DNA of 64,000 nt from Pilasporangium apinafurcum (GCA_001600495.1 BCKE01000049.1:214691-278690), one strand, 5' to 3'; positions 20,863 to 31,915 are shown, counted from the stretch's first letter. Notes: generated by a model not told the origin, from the letters alone. Numbers and translations: made by a program.

Positions 20863-22368
20863 TTAAAAATCTTGGTCAGAGTCTGAGTTCGTATCAGACC
20901 CTGACGCCTCTGACCCCGATCTCGATCTTTCCGAATTTCCTTCAGAGCCAGATTCGTCGTCATTGTCGATCAATGCTGAATCTGCCAGCGACACTTGATC
21001 AGAATCCGATCCACTACCACCATCTACATTGTCACCTCCGCTCTCATCACTAGAGACATCCTCATCTTCACTACCACTTTCGGCATCAGAACCACTCTCC
21101 TCGCCGTCCTCATCAAAGTCCTCAACGCGCTTCTTGGATGATGATGCTTTCCCATTTATAGCTGTTGCTTTCCCCTTTTGGTTACTATTACTAGCTCTTC
21201 GTGTCTGGTTATTCCCATTCGATGCGTTTTTCATGCCACCCGACGACGTACCCTTATGGCTGTTGTTGTTCGAATCCAATCCGTCTCCGAACGCGTTATC
21301 CATCTGATCCTCTTGTTCACCACGTAGGATCGCTAATTCATCATCTCGGAACTTCTTTTGCAATTTCTTTAGTGACCGATCGTTCTCTGCCAACTTCTTC
21401 ATCTCACGGGTATTATGGAGACCCAACTCACGCTGCAGGTAGTCCAAATTCCGGAATCGTTCGCAATAAATCTGAATAATAGTATTTACGGCAAAGGTGG
21501 TAACGAGATAGAGGAACATCCTTAGCATAAGAATCAAAGCATAACATCTGCACGAGAGATATCTTACCGCGTATTGGCGTTCTAGTTCCTTCTCAAGCTT
21601 CTCATATTCATCCATAAATGCAGGTCGCACGTGTTGCAGACTCTTAAGTCGCTTTTCGCTACGTTCCAGGTCGGTTTGGGCCTTCTTAATCTTTGCTGCC
21701 AGCGCTTTTTCTTCCGCTTCCAGCTCTACGCATTGTCGCTCCGTCATCTCAACGTTTTCTTGAGTATTTGTAATGATTTCCTTGATACTTCGTTCTAAGT
21801 ATCTCTGTTCACTTGAATTTTCGGTATTTGTGGAAAGTGCATCCAGAAAACGGAGCGCTTGCTGTCGTAGATCGCGCACATCCAGCTCTACCTCTAGCAA
21901 ATCATACAACTTGGCGCCGCTCTGGGTAATCTCGGATGATAGTTGACGTGTCGCCTTCGGATCTTTTACACGTGAACCGAGCAAGCTCTTGATAGAAACG
22001 TCGTCGTCGTCATCATCGGCCTCTAACTTTGTAACATCAATCCGAGAAGCTTCATATAGTACACGCGCTAACTTGATCAATTCCTTGACGGCAAACCCAT
22101 CTGCGGAATATAATTTCTTCGGGTTGAGACGTATCCGCGCCTTAGCTAAAACTTCCGAAGCGATTTGTGTGAGAAATTCAATCCGATCTTCTTCTGTATC
22201 AATCTCTTCAGTTACGCTCGAACTTGGGTCGTACTTTTTCACCATCCAGTACAACAGATCTGATACGAGTTCGAAGTTAGGCTTTCGAAAGTTCTCCATC
22301 GAAATGGGTCGCGGATATCCCAGGGCACGCATCATCTCAGTCAAATTGCGTAGCTCTCGAAACGACAT
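20863..22368 (-). CDS. CLUAP1: CLUAP1 / IFT38, intraflagellar transport complex B subunit
   Basis: IFT38 is a subunit of the IFT-B complex that builds cilia and flagella. Exon 1 (22368-21568) begins MSFRELRNLTEMMRALGYPR and continues SMENFRKPNFELVSDLLYWM and NPKKLYSADGFAVKELIK, near-identical in order to animal CLUAP1 (a calponin-homology-like NN domain). A long coiled coil follows. An intron of 96 nt (21567-21472) keeps the frame open, so it would be missed by an ORF finder; removing it joins RQYA to IYCERFRNLDYLQ, the family sequence. Exon 2 is 21471-20863, total about 469 aa. The Asp/Ser/Glu-rich tail is typical. The upstream in-frame ATG at 22437 is rejected because the family start is MSFR. 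Its presence indicates the organism still makes flagella. Confidence 0.93.
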   Translation of the reverse strand: MSFRELRNLTEMMRALGYPRPISMENFRKPNFELVSDLLYWMVKKYDPSSSVTEEIDTEEDRIEFLTQIASEVLAKARIRLNPKKLYSADGFAVKELIKLARVLYEASRIDVTKLEADDDDDDVSIKSLLGSRVKDPKATRQLSSEITQSGAKLYDLLEVELDVRDLRQQALRFLDALSTNTENSSEQRYLERSIKEIITNTQENVEMTERQCVELEAEEKALAAKIKKAQTDLERSEKRLKSLQHVRPAFMDEYEKLEKELERQYAVRYLSCRCYALILMLRMFLYLVTTFAVNTIIQIYCERFRNLDYLQRELGLHNTREMKKLAENDRSLKKLQKKFRDDELAILRGEQEDQMDNAFGDGLDSNNNSHKGTSSGGMKNASNGNNQTRRASNSNQKGKATAINGKASSSKKRVEDFDEDGEESGSDAESGSEDEDVSSDESGGDNVDGGSGSDSDQVSLADSALIDNDDESGSEGNSERSRSGSEASGSDTNSDSDQDF

Positions 22369-22696
22369 CTTTTCGTTTTTTCGCAGTGCCTGGACGTAAT
22401 AAATGTCTCGACGGATCCTATGACGTCTGGAGTGCACGTCAAGTGGCAGCGCTCTGCTTGACCTTGGTAGTACTATTGCTTGTGGGGACTGACTCTTCGA
22501 AGCGACGCTGACGCCGTTTCAGATTTCTTGCCTTTTCACCAAAGCATTGAAGGGTGACAACGAAATACTTATTGGTGATTACCAGAATACGGCTTAGCCG
22601 TGTGGATACGTTTGAAAAGTCGGTTGACTCACCCAGTGTTCACGGATATTTTTCCTACACTCTATTCTCTTCCTACATTCTTTTCTCCCGTCGTAA
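22369..22696. other. Intergenic, CLUAP1 promoter side
   Basis: About 330 bases between the CLUAP1 start and the end of the Fanzor relic. A near-palindrome sits at 22438-22462 (GTCAAG ... CTTGAC arms). No gene seen. Confidence 0.35.
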
Positions 22697-24510
22697 CTAT
22701 TGCAGTCTTGGAAATCCATGTAGGAGACACATAGCGAGTGTAAGGATGTTCTTTGACGCATTCACATCTCGTTCCCACGTGATTCTGCACTCGCTGTTGT
22801 TACAGCGGAGAACCTGGCGGGAAAATTTAACGTCTGCGCTTCCATCAGCCTTTTTCGTCCGAAATGGTGTCTCCTCAAGCTGCTGGTAGCACTTGGAGCA
22901 TCGCTGACTCGTGTAGTACTCGTCGATCTGCAGCACGGTCGCGCGCTTTGCCAGATGTCCCAACGTCTTCCGACTAAATCTGGACTGAAGAAAACGCCAT
23001 TTGCGAAATGAATGCCTTGTACAAAAGCTCACCAAGAAGTCGAGATGTCTCCACATGTATTTGACGTTTGCCATATACTGCTCATATGGTGCTGTCTTGA
23101 ACAAAGGCATCTCCCGAACAATCCTTCCGTACTCATGTTCTCTCTTTTTCAAGTTCTCGTGCCAGAACGTACATTTGTTCATTCAAGCGAGATGCCTGTA
23201 CTCTCGTGTAGACATTTGTTGAACATTGTACTGCTGGTTACTGGCTCGCTTGTGTCTCCTCTTCCTTTCTTCTTCCGCTCCTTTCGCTGTTTCTGCTTCG
23301 ACTCTTTCACTTGATTCTACTTGGGTTCCCTTCCGTTGCATTTCGCTTTCTCCTCTTTCACATCAACTTCTCGCACATGAATGACAGTGCAGAGCAACTG
23401 CGTACCAGGATTGATCCCAATGACAGTATCGGGAACGTAATTGTTAGGAGATACCGTCATATTTTCGTCTTTGTCTTTCACGGAACGCTGCTGAAGTAAA
23501 GAGGCGCTGTAGCCGTTCGTCGTGATCTGGTATGCGAACTTGCGCTTCGTTGTCTTGAACTTGCGAATATGGAAGCCCTTCTCCCAATGCTCGTCTCGCT
23601 TGACTTGAAACTCTTCGTTGGTTGGGTGATGCTTGGGCTTGTCGCTGGAGGTAATAGAGAAGACATCGATCTTTCGCGTTCGCAGGATGCGCGTATTCAT
23701 CTCATGTAAGACAGTCGTATTGATTGTAGTGTGTGCTGGGACGAAGGATGTCAACACTGGCAGCAGCGAAAATACACGACATCCCCCCGGCTTTGGTTTC
23801 TCTAACGCTCGAAACTCCATGCACTGCAGCATCTCGTACGTCTTGTTCAGAAAGTGACAGAGATTTCCTTTTATCGTTGATTGAAATGGTGGGTACACCT
23901 CCAGCCACTCGTGAATCTCGGTCTCTTCATCCATAAACTCTCCATCTTTGCGAAAACAGCTCGATATCAATGCTCTCGCCTCTTTGCCGTTCTTTCCATA
24001 TCGAAACTTGATATAACGATGGAGTCGTCGATCAAAGTTGAACACGATGTGGTTCGTCGCGTTCACATAGTTCTTGCCAGTTCATTGAGAGAGCATGATA
24101 CATTGGACATTTGCGGAGCCGAATACTCGTCTGCGAGCAACAGTCGCTGCGCTCGGTAGAGCAGAAGCGTGTTGTTAAGATTTGTATCGCTGCACGTTCT
24201 TGGTGGCTTGCCATTTGCTTTTAAGAGTATCCCAGTACAGCATTTGTAAAAAACATCTCGGTGAATTTCGGCAACGAGATGTTATCCTGGAGACGGCGAA
24301 GGACATGCAGATTCGCGATATGCTAGGGTTCGATCTGGACTTTCTTCATCATCAGCACTCGCTCGTTTACTTCTTGCTGGTTGACGGGATTGTGGCAGAG
24401 CGTCGCCTACTTCATGGTGACGGTCGAGTACTTGAGTGCATCTTTTGTTGGCGCATCAGCCTCGTACTCGTCGCGCTTGCGCCTGGGCCTCTGGGTCACC
24501 GATCTGGTGT
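22697..24510 (-). pseudogene. Fanzor (eukaryotic TnpB-type RNA-guided nuclease) relic, catalytically dead
   Basis: Reading from 24510 down to 22697 there is one long, broken Fanzor frame. The N-terminal part is DALKYSTVTMK, a stop, then VNQQEVNERVLMMKKVQIEP, another stop, and FVNATNHIVFNF. The middle (to 23317) has LHRYIKFRYG, MQCMEFRALEKP-like and ITTNGYSASLLQQRS. The C-terminal part (23300-22697) is REYRHLA, a stop, ENLKKREHEYGRIVREMP, then IDEYYTSQRCSKCYQQLEE and WERDVNASKNIL. This is the family signature D...TS..C4 zinc finger..RD. It is dead in three ways. The RuvC-I aspartate is Asn (IGINPGTQL, changed codon at 23410-23412). The RuvC-II block expected between LAKR and ATVLQIDEY is absent. 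At least three stops and two frameshifts interrupt it. Confidence 0.85.
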
Positions 24511-25030
24511 GGATGGTTGACATACGACTTGTTGTGAAGTGACTGCTCGGCACACAACTTGTTGTTGTGAAGCGACTGGTGGGCTATGATGGGATGGTTG
24601 AGTGTATTTACACTGCACGACATCATCCATGATTCTTTTTTACTTGCTTATTTACCATATCTCACTCAAATCTATAAGATCTGACAAGTCTAAGATGCAT
24701 ATACACATGGCAATTTGCAATTCTTTGTCAATCAAAAATCATTACGAGACATCGTATGCGTATGAATGTTACTATTAGTATGCAGTCTGAGTGCAATTGA
24801 TCGCTACTCGACTCGGATGATCCCCCTCTGTTAGATTCTAGTTCCAGTACCCGCATTTACATTCCTATAAAGACTATACACGAATACCCGGTATCCCAAT
24901 TGACAACATCGCTCAAGTCCTGATGACATATCGTACTACACCACTCCTGTCCATTACGATATCATCTTCAGCATCATCACATGAAGGCAGTGGATTACCT
25001 AGAGCATGCTGTGAGGACTTTATCTGAACC
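24511..25030. other. Intergenic between two mobile-element relics
   Basis: No gene. At 24520-24580 the sequence has two imperfect copies of a CGACTTGTTGTGAAGTGACTG-like unit. This could be residual terminal sequence of the Fanzor element. The rest is unremarkable AT-rich DNA. Confidence 0.35.
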
Positions 25031-25720
25031 TCATAATGTGGGTTTAAAGCCTAGAGTCAGACTAGGCATCTCCGACATCTGGACTCGATGAGTCCAGGAG
25101 AGTAGGTGTTCATTTTTGAAAAAGATGTTTCTAGCAGCGTTGATATCTCTATCAGTGAGGACACTCCAAGACTTTCTGATACCAAACATCTTGTTGAGAA
25201 GTTGCTTCTGTTCCTTCGTTGGATACAACTTCACTTTCAAGATGCTGTTTGGAATTGGTTTATCTATCTTGCACTGTTCGATCCTTTTGGAGATCGAAAA
25301 TCAGAGTCTTTTGAGTATTTCTGCCTTCCTTCCATTTCTTCTCACAGCGAAGACGTTAACATGAGATGAGAGGCGTTCTCTTGCTCCCATGTCTTCATTC
25401 TTGCCTTGATGAAGTTGTTGGTCAACGTGAACTACGATTTGGATGCTATGCTCTTTACACATTTGCGCGAGGAGTTCATACTCGAATCGGTCTTGGACGA
25501 TAACCGCAATCCTCAAGATCTGCTTTTTACGTGCCATTTCTACCAATCTGGATAGTCCTGGCTTGCTTTCCTTGAGACCAGAACCAATGTCGATCTCCTC
25601 GGGCATGCGCTGTCATCGACTTGCATCCTTTCCTGAAAAGAAGGCTAGTGGAGAAAAGATCTTATCACGGAGAATTCAAAGCAAATTTCTGTTTCTATCG
25701 ATAGGGAGAAAAAAACACGT
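25031..25720 (-). mobile_element. IS607-like element relic A (serine recombinase plus TnpB fragments)
   Basis: Minus-strand order is recombinase then TnpB, as in IS607. The recombinase piece (25606-25301) reads IDIGSGLKESKPGLSRLVEM, AVIVQDRFEYELLAQM, then VFAVRRNGRKAEILKRL. This is the serine-resolvase core seen in IS607 TnpA (family: DIGSGLNFKRPGL, DRLARF, F..R..G.R). The N-terminus with the catalytic Ser is broken by stops near 25610-25640. The TnpB piece (25240-25031) starts with the typical N-terminus KVKLYPTKEQKQLLNKMFG and jumps directly to TDRDINAARNIFFKNEH, the RuvC-III end, so the nuclease centre is deleted. Neither gene can be functional. A related relic lies at 31930-32185 on the other strand. 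Confidence 0.75.
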
Positions 25721-25783
25721 CAAAGTATATCCCACCGGTGGGAGAAATGGGGGAGTAATGCTTGATTTTGAAGATCTTGGTCC

Positions 25784-27042
25784 TCAATCCGTATTTCTTC
25801 GTTGTTTCTTGGCTTCATACCTGGCTAGCATCGTTGCATTCCCAGAAGTGCCTCCTGTGTGGATATATAGAAGCGCTCGTGTACGACCACCTGTACTCCT
25901 AGGATTGTGGTTATCGTCATTTAGTACAAGTGATAACGCCTCTTCGTCGCTAAATAGCGAGTGCCAGGCAAAGCAACCGTAGATCAAATCAAATTCAATG
26001 TTCGTCTGCTCCAGCAATTCTTGGCGAATGTCGTACAATGGCCACCATAATCGACCAAATCGAGATTTTCGTTTGGGAACAAGTATCGTCGGAAGTTTCC
26101 ACGGTATTGTTCCGGAGTGCGCTAACAGATCGGGATCTCTTTGAGCAAGATGAAGAAATTGCTGCTGCAAATATGCCTCATCTCCAACACATGGTACGGC
26201 AAATAAGCTGATTGAAGGGAGCAGATATTGTGCGAGGTAGAATGCGGTAGTTCCAGTACCGCATGGGACCACTACGGAAAACAGCTTCTTCTCTTCATCT
26301 CCTCTACTGATCTCTGACACGTAGTCGTTCAACTCCTCTGCCAACACAGCCAAGCCATCCTTTGCCTGCGCAAATGCTGCTCCCTGTGGAATAAATACAC
26401 TTTTTTTCCTCCGTAGCTTTCCATCACCTTTTTGTGGTAAACCATGTGCTGATAGCAATGACTCGAAGTCTCTAGTGCGCACTAACTCCTGAAATGTATT
26501 CGTAGGTAATTGGATGTGTTGCATGCCCAGCGTTTTCGCTGCTGCCAAATTCCCCTGTGCCTCCACTGTATTAAAACCATCGGCAGCAATTTCACGCGCA
26601 TCTGACTGGCGAAGATCCAGCTCACGGCTGAAATATGTAAATGGTACATCTCGCGCATGCGCCAACTGCGCGATCGCCAACATGGCGTTGCTTTGAGTCC
26701 CGCCGTAACTATACAAATGTGCATCTGTTGTGCCATGTGCCACATAATAAGTTGCAAACAGATAGAAGAAAATGATGAACCAAAACGTTCACAATTCAAT
26801 ACCTGCATAGAATGAGTCGTCCTGCTTCAAGTACCAGTAAAGTTTTCGCATCTATTTGCAATGTGATAGTAACGTATCAATCTGCGCTTAATCATGGAAG
26901 ATTTCTGGAAAAACTTTTATTCAACACTAAATACCTTATTTCCAGCCAAGTAGAAGACGTCATCACGCTTGACGTGTACGTCCACGCCGCGAAAGTACAC
27001 CCGCGTCACTGGAGATGTGCGTATCCGCCAATTGTTTGCCAT
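25784..27042 (-). CDS. D-cysteine desulfhydrase / ACC deaminase-like PLP enzyme
   Basis: Three exons (27042-26935, 26851-26803, 26724-25784) give about 365 aa. The start MANNWRIRTSPVTRVYF leads to GVDVHVKRDDVFYLAGNK; the next exon begins MRKLYWYL, so the splice rebuilds the PLP-lysine motif GNKxRKL of the family. SYGGTQSNAMLAIAQLA (substrate/PLP contact, family GGIQSNH) and the phosphate-binding glycines in VVPCGTGTTAFYL follow. Near the end LYIHTGGTSGNATML is the C-terminal glycine loop. These enzymes break C-S or ring bonds of small amino acids (D-cysteine to pyruvate, H2S and ammonia; or ACC). A cyclopropane deaminase and a desulfhydrase cannot be told apart from what I see. The gene ends only about 60 bp from the IS607-like relic. 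Confidence 0.85.
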
Positions 27043-27454
27043 GTTTCTTGCTCAGTGTCACCAGCAATAATGCATTCGTCATTCAAGAGTTGCACGAAGG
27101 TGGTGTGAAGGTAGCCATAAATTTGTCATAACCAACCATCACTCTTCGATTGAAGTTGCATGTTTCTTGAAGGTTTCACGAAGGTGACAAGCCGAATCTG
27201 TCACTCTTGACCATCACTCTCATTTAGTTTAGCCTGTGGGAGTTTCAGTCAGTTCAGTTGCGGGGTGTGACTGTGAAAGCCAGAAGGAAACCAAATACCA
27301 ACACCCAAAAGGCTCGCGGTAAAAGGGGGAGAAGTATGCGGCGCTTAAGCTCCCGAGGTGCGTGCTTTCTCACGCTTGATGATGAACCAATGAGCGTTAT
27401 CTGATCGGAAAAATCTATGAACATATTTGTTTGCTTGTGTGGTGATGCGTTGGA
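27043..27454. other. Divergent intergenic region
   Basis: Lies between the PLP-enzyme start (-) and the Arb2-kinase start (+), so holds both promoters. Two partial direct repeats around TTGCACGAAGGTG / TTTCACGAAGGTGAC (about 27090-27190) and a repeated CATCACTCT element are visible. No gene. Confidence 0.4.
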
Positions 27455-30294
27455 ATGGTAGCGGGGCGTAATTTTTCCATGAAAAGTGAGGAAGATCTCG
27501 ACGAGCTCATGCAGACGCTTATCGCGCAGATTCAACTGAAATTGAAAAATGAGTTGCATTTGCGAGAGATTTTCATTCCGAACTCCAAGGCGGAGGCCAA
27601 GTGTAATATCTTTGTATCCTCCTCGTACGCCTCCTGCCCAAAATTGTGTATCTTTATGCAACCTGGTCCAGGTATGGGAAACACCAGACTTGAGCAAACT
27701 TTACACACGGAATTCGAGATTGGTCAAGATATTGAGTTGTTCCATCTCTATATCATATTGCGTAGGTATGCAACCAGGTATTTGGAGTCGCAACATCCAC
27801 CCAAAGACAGGGTTTCAAGGTTCCATGATTCCATACTTGAAGACAGCAATTCAAGGTGGCTATGGTGTCGTCATACTTAATCCCAGTACAAATTTCGGCA
27901 TGGTGAACGGTCATCGCGCCAAGATTTTGCATTCTTCGACTCCAGAGGATCATCTTGCTTACGTGTGGAAGAACTATATCATGCCGAACGCTGCACAAGA
28001 GATCAGTTTCATTCTTCATGATGGCGCGGGATCGTTGCTCAAGTCATTTCTTGGAACATTGAGCTCCAAGGATGAGGTATGTAAAAAATTCGAATGTGAG
28101 GTCATACGGTGTAAGTCTCTGTGTGAGACTAAGATTGCTTGCGGTATGGTGCATTCGTTGTTCACAGTGTCGTATTGGTGGCATTGCATTTATTGAGTCT
28201 GCACATCAAGTAAGCTCAAGTGATAGCTCCAGCGTCCGACAAATTCTTCGAGAAAAAGCAGTAAACTTTGAAGCATCGACGGAGCCTATGTTCACCGTCA
28301 TCGGCTCATCGAAAGCTCGGTTGGGGTGCGTGTCGCTTTCCGTGGGAAGGACGTCTGGGGAAGTAAACAATCGAGAATGGACAGTACATTCTGTCCAAAC
28401 CTCTGCTTTCGTATTTCTTCAATCCATTTCCAATGGTATCGAGGAATCACTGCATGCGATTCGAGCGACATTCCCTAACAAACTTATCGTTACCATCAAT
28501 CGTGCAAGGCTTACAGGTCAACCATATAACAACCCGTATGCAGTCGTGCATTGTGTAGGCCAGAAAAAAGAAACGGTTGGTAACCATCGACACACGATGG
28601 ATCCAGAGTGGAATCAGACTTTCTCATTTCCAGTTACATCCAGTGAGCAATCTGTAGTCGTGTTGGTTCGAGATCGCAGCTTTCCGATGCATTCCACTCT
28701 CGGTCAAGTTGTGATCAACATGAGCGAAGTAGGGTTGAATCGAGCCGATCGTCGATGGTTTTCGTTGCGTGACGAAAAAGTAGCTACGGCCCATGGCAAT
28801 GGTGAGATTGAGCTGACGCTGGAATGGGTGCATGATACGTTTGTAGCTCGCTCAGACACATTCATTCGTGAGAACCGCTCAACCGCAGGAATGACACAGA
28901 GCTCTTCTCGATCAAATGGATCGCTTAATGGGAGTGGATTAGGAGGTGGTGAGGACAATTGTTGTTATTTGTGCAAGAACACGTTCGTATTGCATCGCCG
29001 CCGATACTGTCGTATGTGTCTACGATTGGTGTGTACGTCATGCTCGGATCGATTGTTTCTCCCAGGATTTAGTGAACCGAAACGTGTGTGTTCGGGTTGC
29101 TGTGATTTACAAATGATGCTACATAACAAGCTGCCGCGAATGAATCCGGGCGGTCCTATGACACCTACATCGAATCTTCCATCAGAGGAGAAAATGGCCG
29201 AATATTCGCAGAAAATGGAAGCTATGCGTCAGCGAGAGTTGGCTAAAGAAGCAGAGAAACGTCCAATGACAATCGACGACTTTGATCTGCTTAAGGTAGT
29301 GGGTCGTGGTGCATTTGGCAAGGTCTTGCTGGTGCGCAAGAAAGAGGGGAAGAATGCAGGCAATATATACGCAATGAAGATTCTGGTGAAGTCGCATATT
29401 ATCAAAAACGAGCAAATCGAGAACACCAAGGCCGAGCAGCATATCTTGAAGGAAATTAACCATCCGTTCGTAGTACGGCTGCGCTATGCGTTCCAAAATT
29501 CAGAGAAACTCTATTTGATTATGGACTACTATCCGGGTGGGTCAATGTTTTACCACCTGCGCAAATCGAAGCGGTTTTCGGAAGATCGGACACGATTGTA
29601 TATGGCGCAATTGCTTACGGCATTGATGCACCTCCACAGCAAACAGATCGCATATCGAGATCTGAAACTGGAAAATATTTTAATGGATCCTAAGGGTAAT
29701 ATTGCATTGACCGATTTCGGTTTATCGAAGGAGGGTCAGGTGATTGAAGGAGCTATTCGAGCGTCCCAGGCCGACTCGGGCATGAAGACCATTTGTGGGA
29801 CAGCAGAATATATGGCTCCAGAACTGTTACGTCACCAACCTTATGGGAAGGTCGTAGATTGGTGGAGCTATGGGATTTTACTGTTCGAGATGCTAACGGG
29901 CCGAACACCATTTGTGGACCGTAATCGACGTCAGATGTTTAAGAACATTATGCAGTCTGAAGTGATTTACCCATCGCACATATCTCCAACGGCGCGATCT
30001 TTGATTTCCAAACTTCTCAATCGGGACCCTGCACGACGGCTTGGTGGAGGACCCAATGGAGGGCGAGACATTATGGCTCATCCATTCTTCGACCCCATTG
30101 ATTGGGATAAGCTGATGCGCAAAGAGATTGTACCACCGTTTGTACCTGATGTCTCGAGTGTGGATGATATCACTAACGTACCAGAGATGTTCCAGAATAT
30201 GGCAGCAGTAGATTCCCCTGTGAACAAGAAGAATGGTGAGGGGCATCACTTTGAAGATTTCTCGTACCAAGAGGATACAGCTTTTCGATCGTAA
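27455..30294 (+). CDS. Arb2-C2-FYVE-AGC protein kinase fusion
   Basis: Three exons (27455-27671, 27766-28076, 28168-30294), about 884 aa. Residues 1-260 form an Arb2-like alpha/beta-hydrolase-fold domain: CIFMQPGPGMQPGIWSRN, IPYLKTAIQGGYGVVILNP, EDHLAYVWKNYI and RIGGIAFIESAHQV, matching FAM172/ARB2 proteins in order, although the family's AHSYGG-like elbow is LHDGAGS here. A C2 domain follows at about 280-395 (LIVTINRARLTGQPYNNPYA, DPEWNQTFSFPV). A FYVE-type zinc finger is at about 440-497 (CCYLCKNTF, RRRYCRMC, CTSCS, CSGCC). An AGC kinase is at about 547-815 (VGRGAFGKV, AMKIL, YRDLKLENIL, DFGLSKEG, CGTAEYMAPE) with hydrophobic motif FEDFSYQ. Arb2 C-terminus, C2, FYVE and kinase are in one uninterrupted exon. 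Likely a lipid-recruited endosomal kinase (inference). Confidence 0.88.
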
Positions 30295-30380
30295 AATACT
30301 TCATACGTCGCGCTTGGCGGGTGTTTATGTTCTTTTTTTCTAAGCGGGTTGCTTACACACCCAAAGTATTTTCCTACACG

Positions 30381-30400
30381 AATATATATATATATATATT
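30381..30400. repeat. (AT)n microsatellite
   Basis: An uninterrupted TA dinucleotide run of about 18-20 bases in the 3' flank of the Arb2-kinase gene. Confidence 0.9.
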
Positions 30401-30482
30401 GATCCTAAGAATGGTGCAAAGAAATGTCTTTATTCTGTTTCGATTGAATTATGTTGGTTCTCTACCTGTTTCCTTCATGTGT

Positions 30483-31915
30483 CTAATGCGCAAGTTTCTT
30501 CTTTGACTGTTGCTGTGGGGATGAATCCGTGTGTTCGCTGGATGATCGAATGCGTTTCAGTGAAGGAGGAAAGCTTGGACCAATGGTATTCTCTCCTTCC
30601 TTACTGGGTCCATTGTTATTCATCGTCTTCTCATCTGCTAAACTGGCATCCTCCTGTTCCACTTCAGTATTATCACCTGTTTCGCCTATGGTAGATGTGA
30701 AGTTCCTGTGAGAGAGGTGAGGAGGTAATTGCGGACCAATGGACTTTTCCTGTGGTTTAGGAGCACCCGGTGGTTCATCATGTTGTCGTTGGCCCTGCTT
30801 TGTAGTGATATCGCCATCAACTTGACTTGCTGGAAATGTGGACTTGGATTGAGTAAGGTGAGGAGGTAATTGTGGACCAATCGATCTTGGGCATGTTTGA
30901 TTAGCTTTCGGTGGTGGCAATGCAGGTCCTATTGGTCCACCAACTGCTTGTTTCATCCTTGCCGTCGCCTTGATCCGCTGCAATCGTTGTCCATACTCTA
31001 CAAGCTGTCGGCGGAAGCTCGCATTCGGATTCGCCTATACCAGGTTTGTACACACACGTAAGCTCGATGCAATTTAAATGATTAGTACCTGATGGGTTAT
31101 ATCGTAGCTTACCATCGGTCGTTTGACTACGACAAATTGCAGTGCTTGGTCGAAACTCATCTCTTGATGTTTCATCAAGTACGCTACCACCATGGATGGC
31201 GATCGACTGACGCCTTTATTACAATGTACGAGGATCCGTCCTATGTTTCAAATCGCCATAACACGACATCCATGTGCAAGATGCATACACAAGAGCCCAC
31301 ACTTACCCAGACTTAGCATCTCGTCCCGACAAGCATGCATACCAATTAAACAGATAAAGAAATACCATAGAACTTCGCTTGGTCCATGAAGGCAATGCAT
31401 CCTTCCAGCACACCCGAAATATCTTCTGCCTTGTTGTCATAGATAGGACAGCGACGATAACTACAGTTAATAGCACATTTCAGTCAGGGTAAAACTTCAT
31501 TATCTGTGAGTAAATCACGCTTTCGTTCAAGTAGAGCCGCACGTGAATAGCTTTTTGTCCTTTTCAAAGAAATTTGGTACGCCTGCCACAGGGTCTACAG
31601 TCCTCGGCGGAGTCACCTACATATTCCAAAGTGCCAAACATGTGTGAATATCGCATACTAGCTCACAACAACTCAGCTACGAATCACCAGACCGCTTACA
31701 TTCAAGATATGTGTGATCTGCAATCGAAGTAGCAGTTCTTTGTCTCTCGCGTGAGCTCTTGATCCGAGATACAGATGTGCCAGCACCTGCGACGGTTCCA
31801 TATCATTTTCCTCCATGGGTTTCTTTCCTCTCTCTATATTCTCAATGTCCAACAGCCGATTCGTATTTAATTGACGTGAAACGGTAAAAGCTTCAACTTG
31901 ATCTCTATCTCCCAT
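30483..31915 (-). CDS. Dual-specificity phosphatase with GPALPP-like C-terminal repeats
   Basis: Five exons (31915-31700, 31616-31543, 31460-31366, 31240-31113, 31034-30483) close in frame to about 354 aa. The DUSP domain (residues about 40-190) reads LAHLYLGSRAHARDKELL, THILNVTPP, RRCPIYDN, and the catalytic loop VHCNKGVSRSPSMV, the HCx5R motif with Cys nucleophile and Arg. The Asp general acid is in IYDNKAEDIS. The C-terminal 170 residues are Pro-rich with four variants of one nonapeptide: IGPALPPPK, IGPQLPPHL (twice) and IGPSFPPSL. These resemble the GPALPP motif of eukaryotic GPALPP1 proteins. Two of the repeats are also near-identical as DNA (around 30715 and 30855), so duplication is recent. 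Substrate unknown. Confidence 0.88.

Noticed and set aside
22437-22437. Upstream ATG of the CLUAP1 frame
   Set aside because: Adds 23 basic residues absent from the family; the conserved start MSFR is at 22368.
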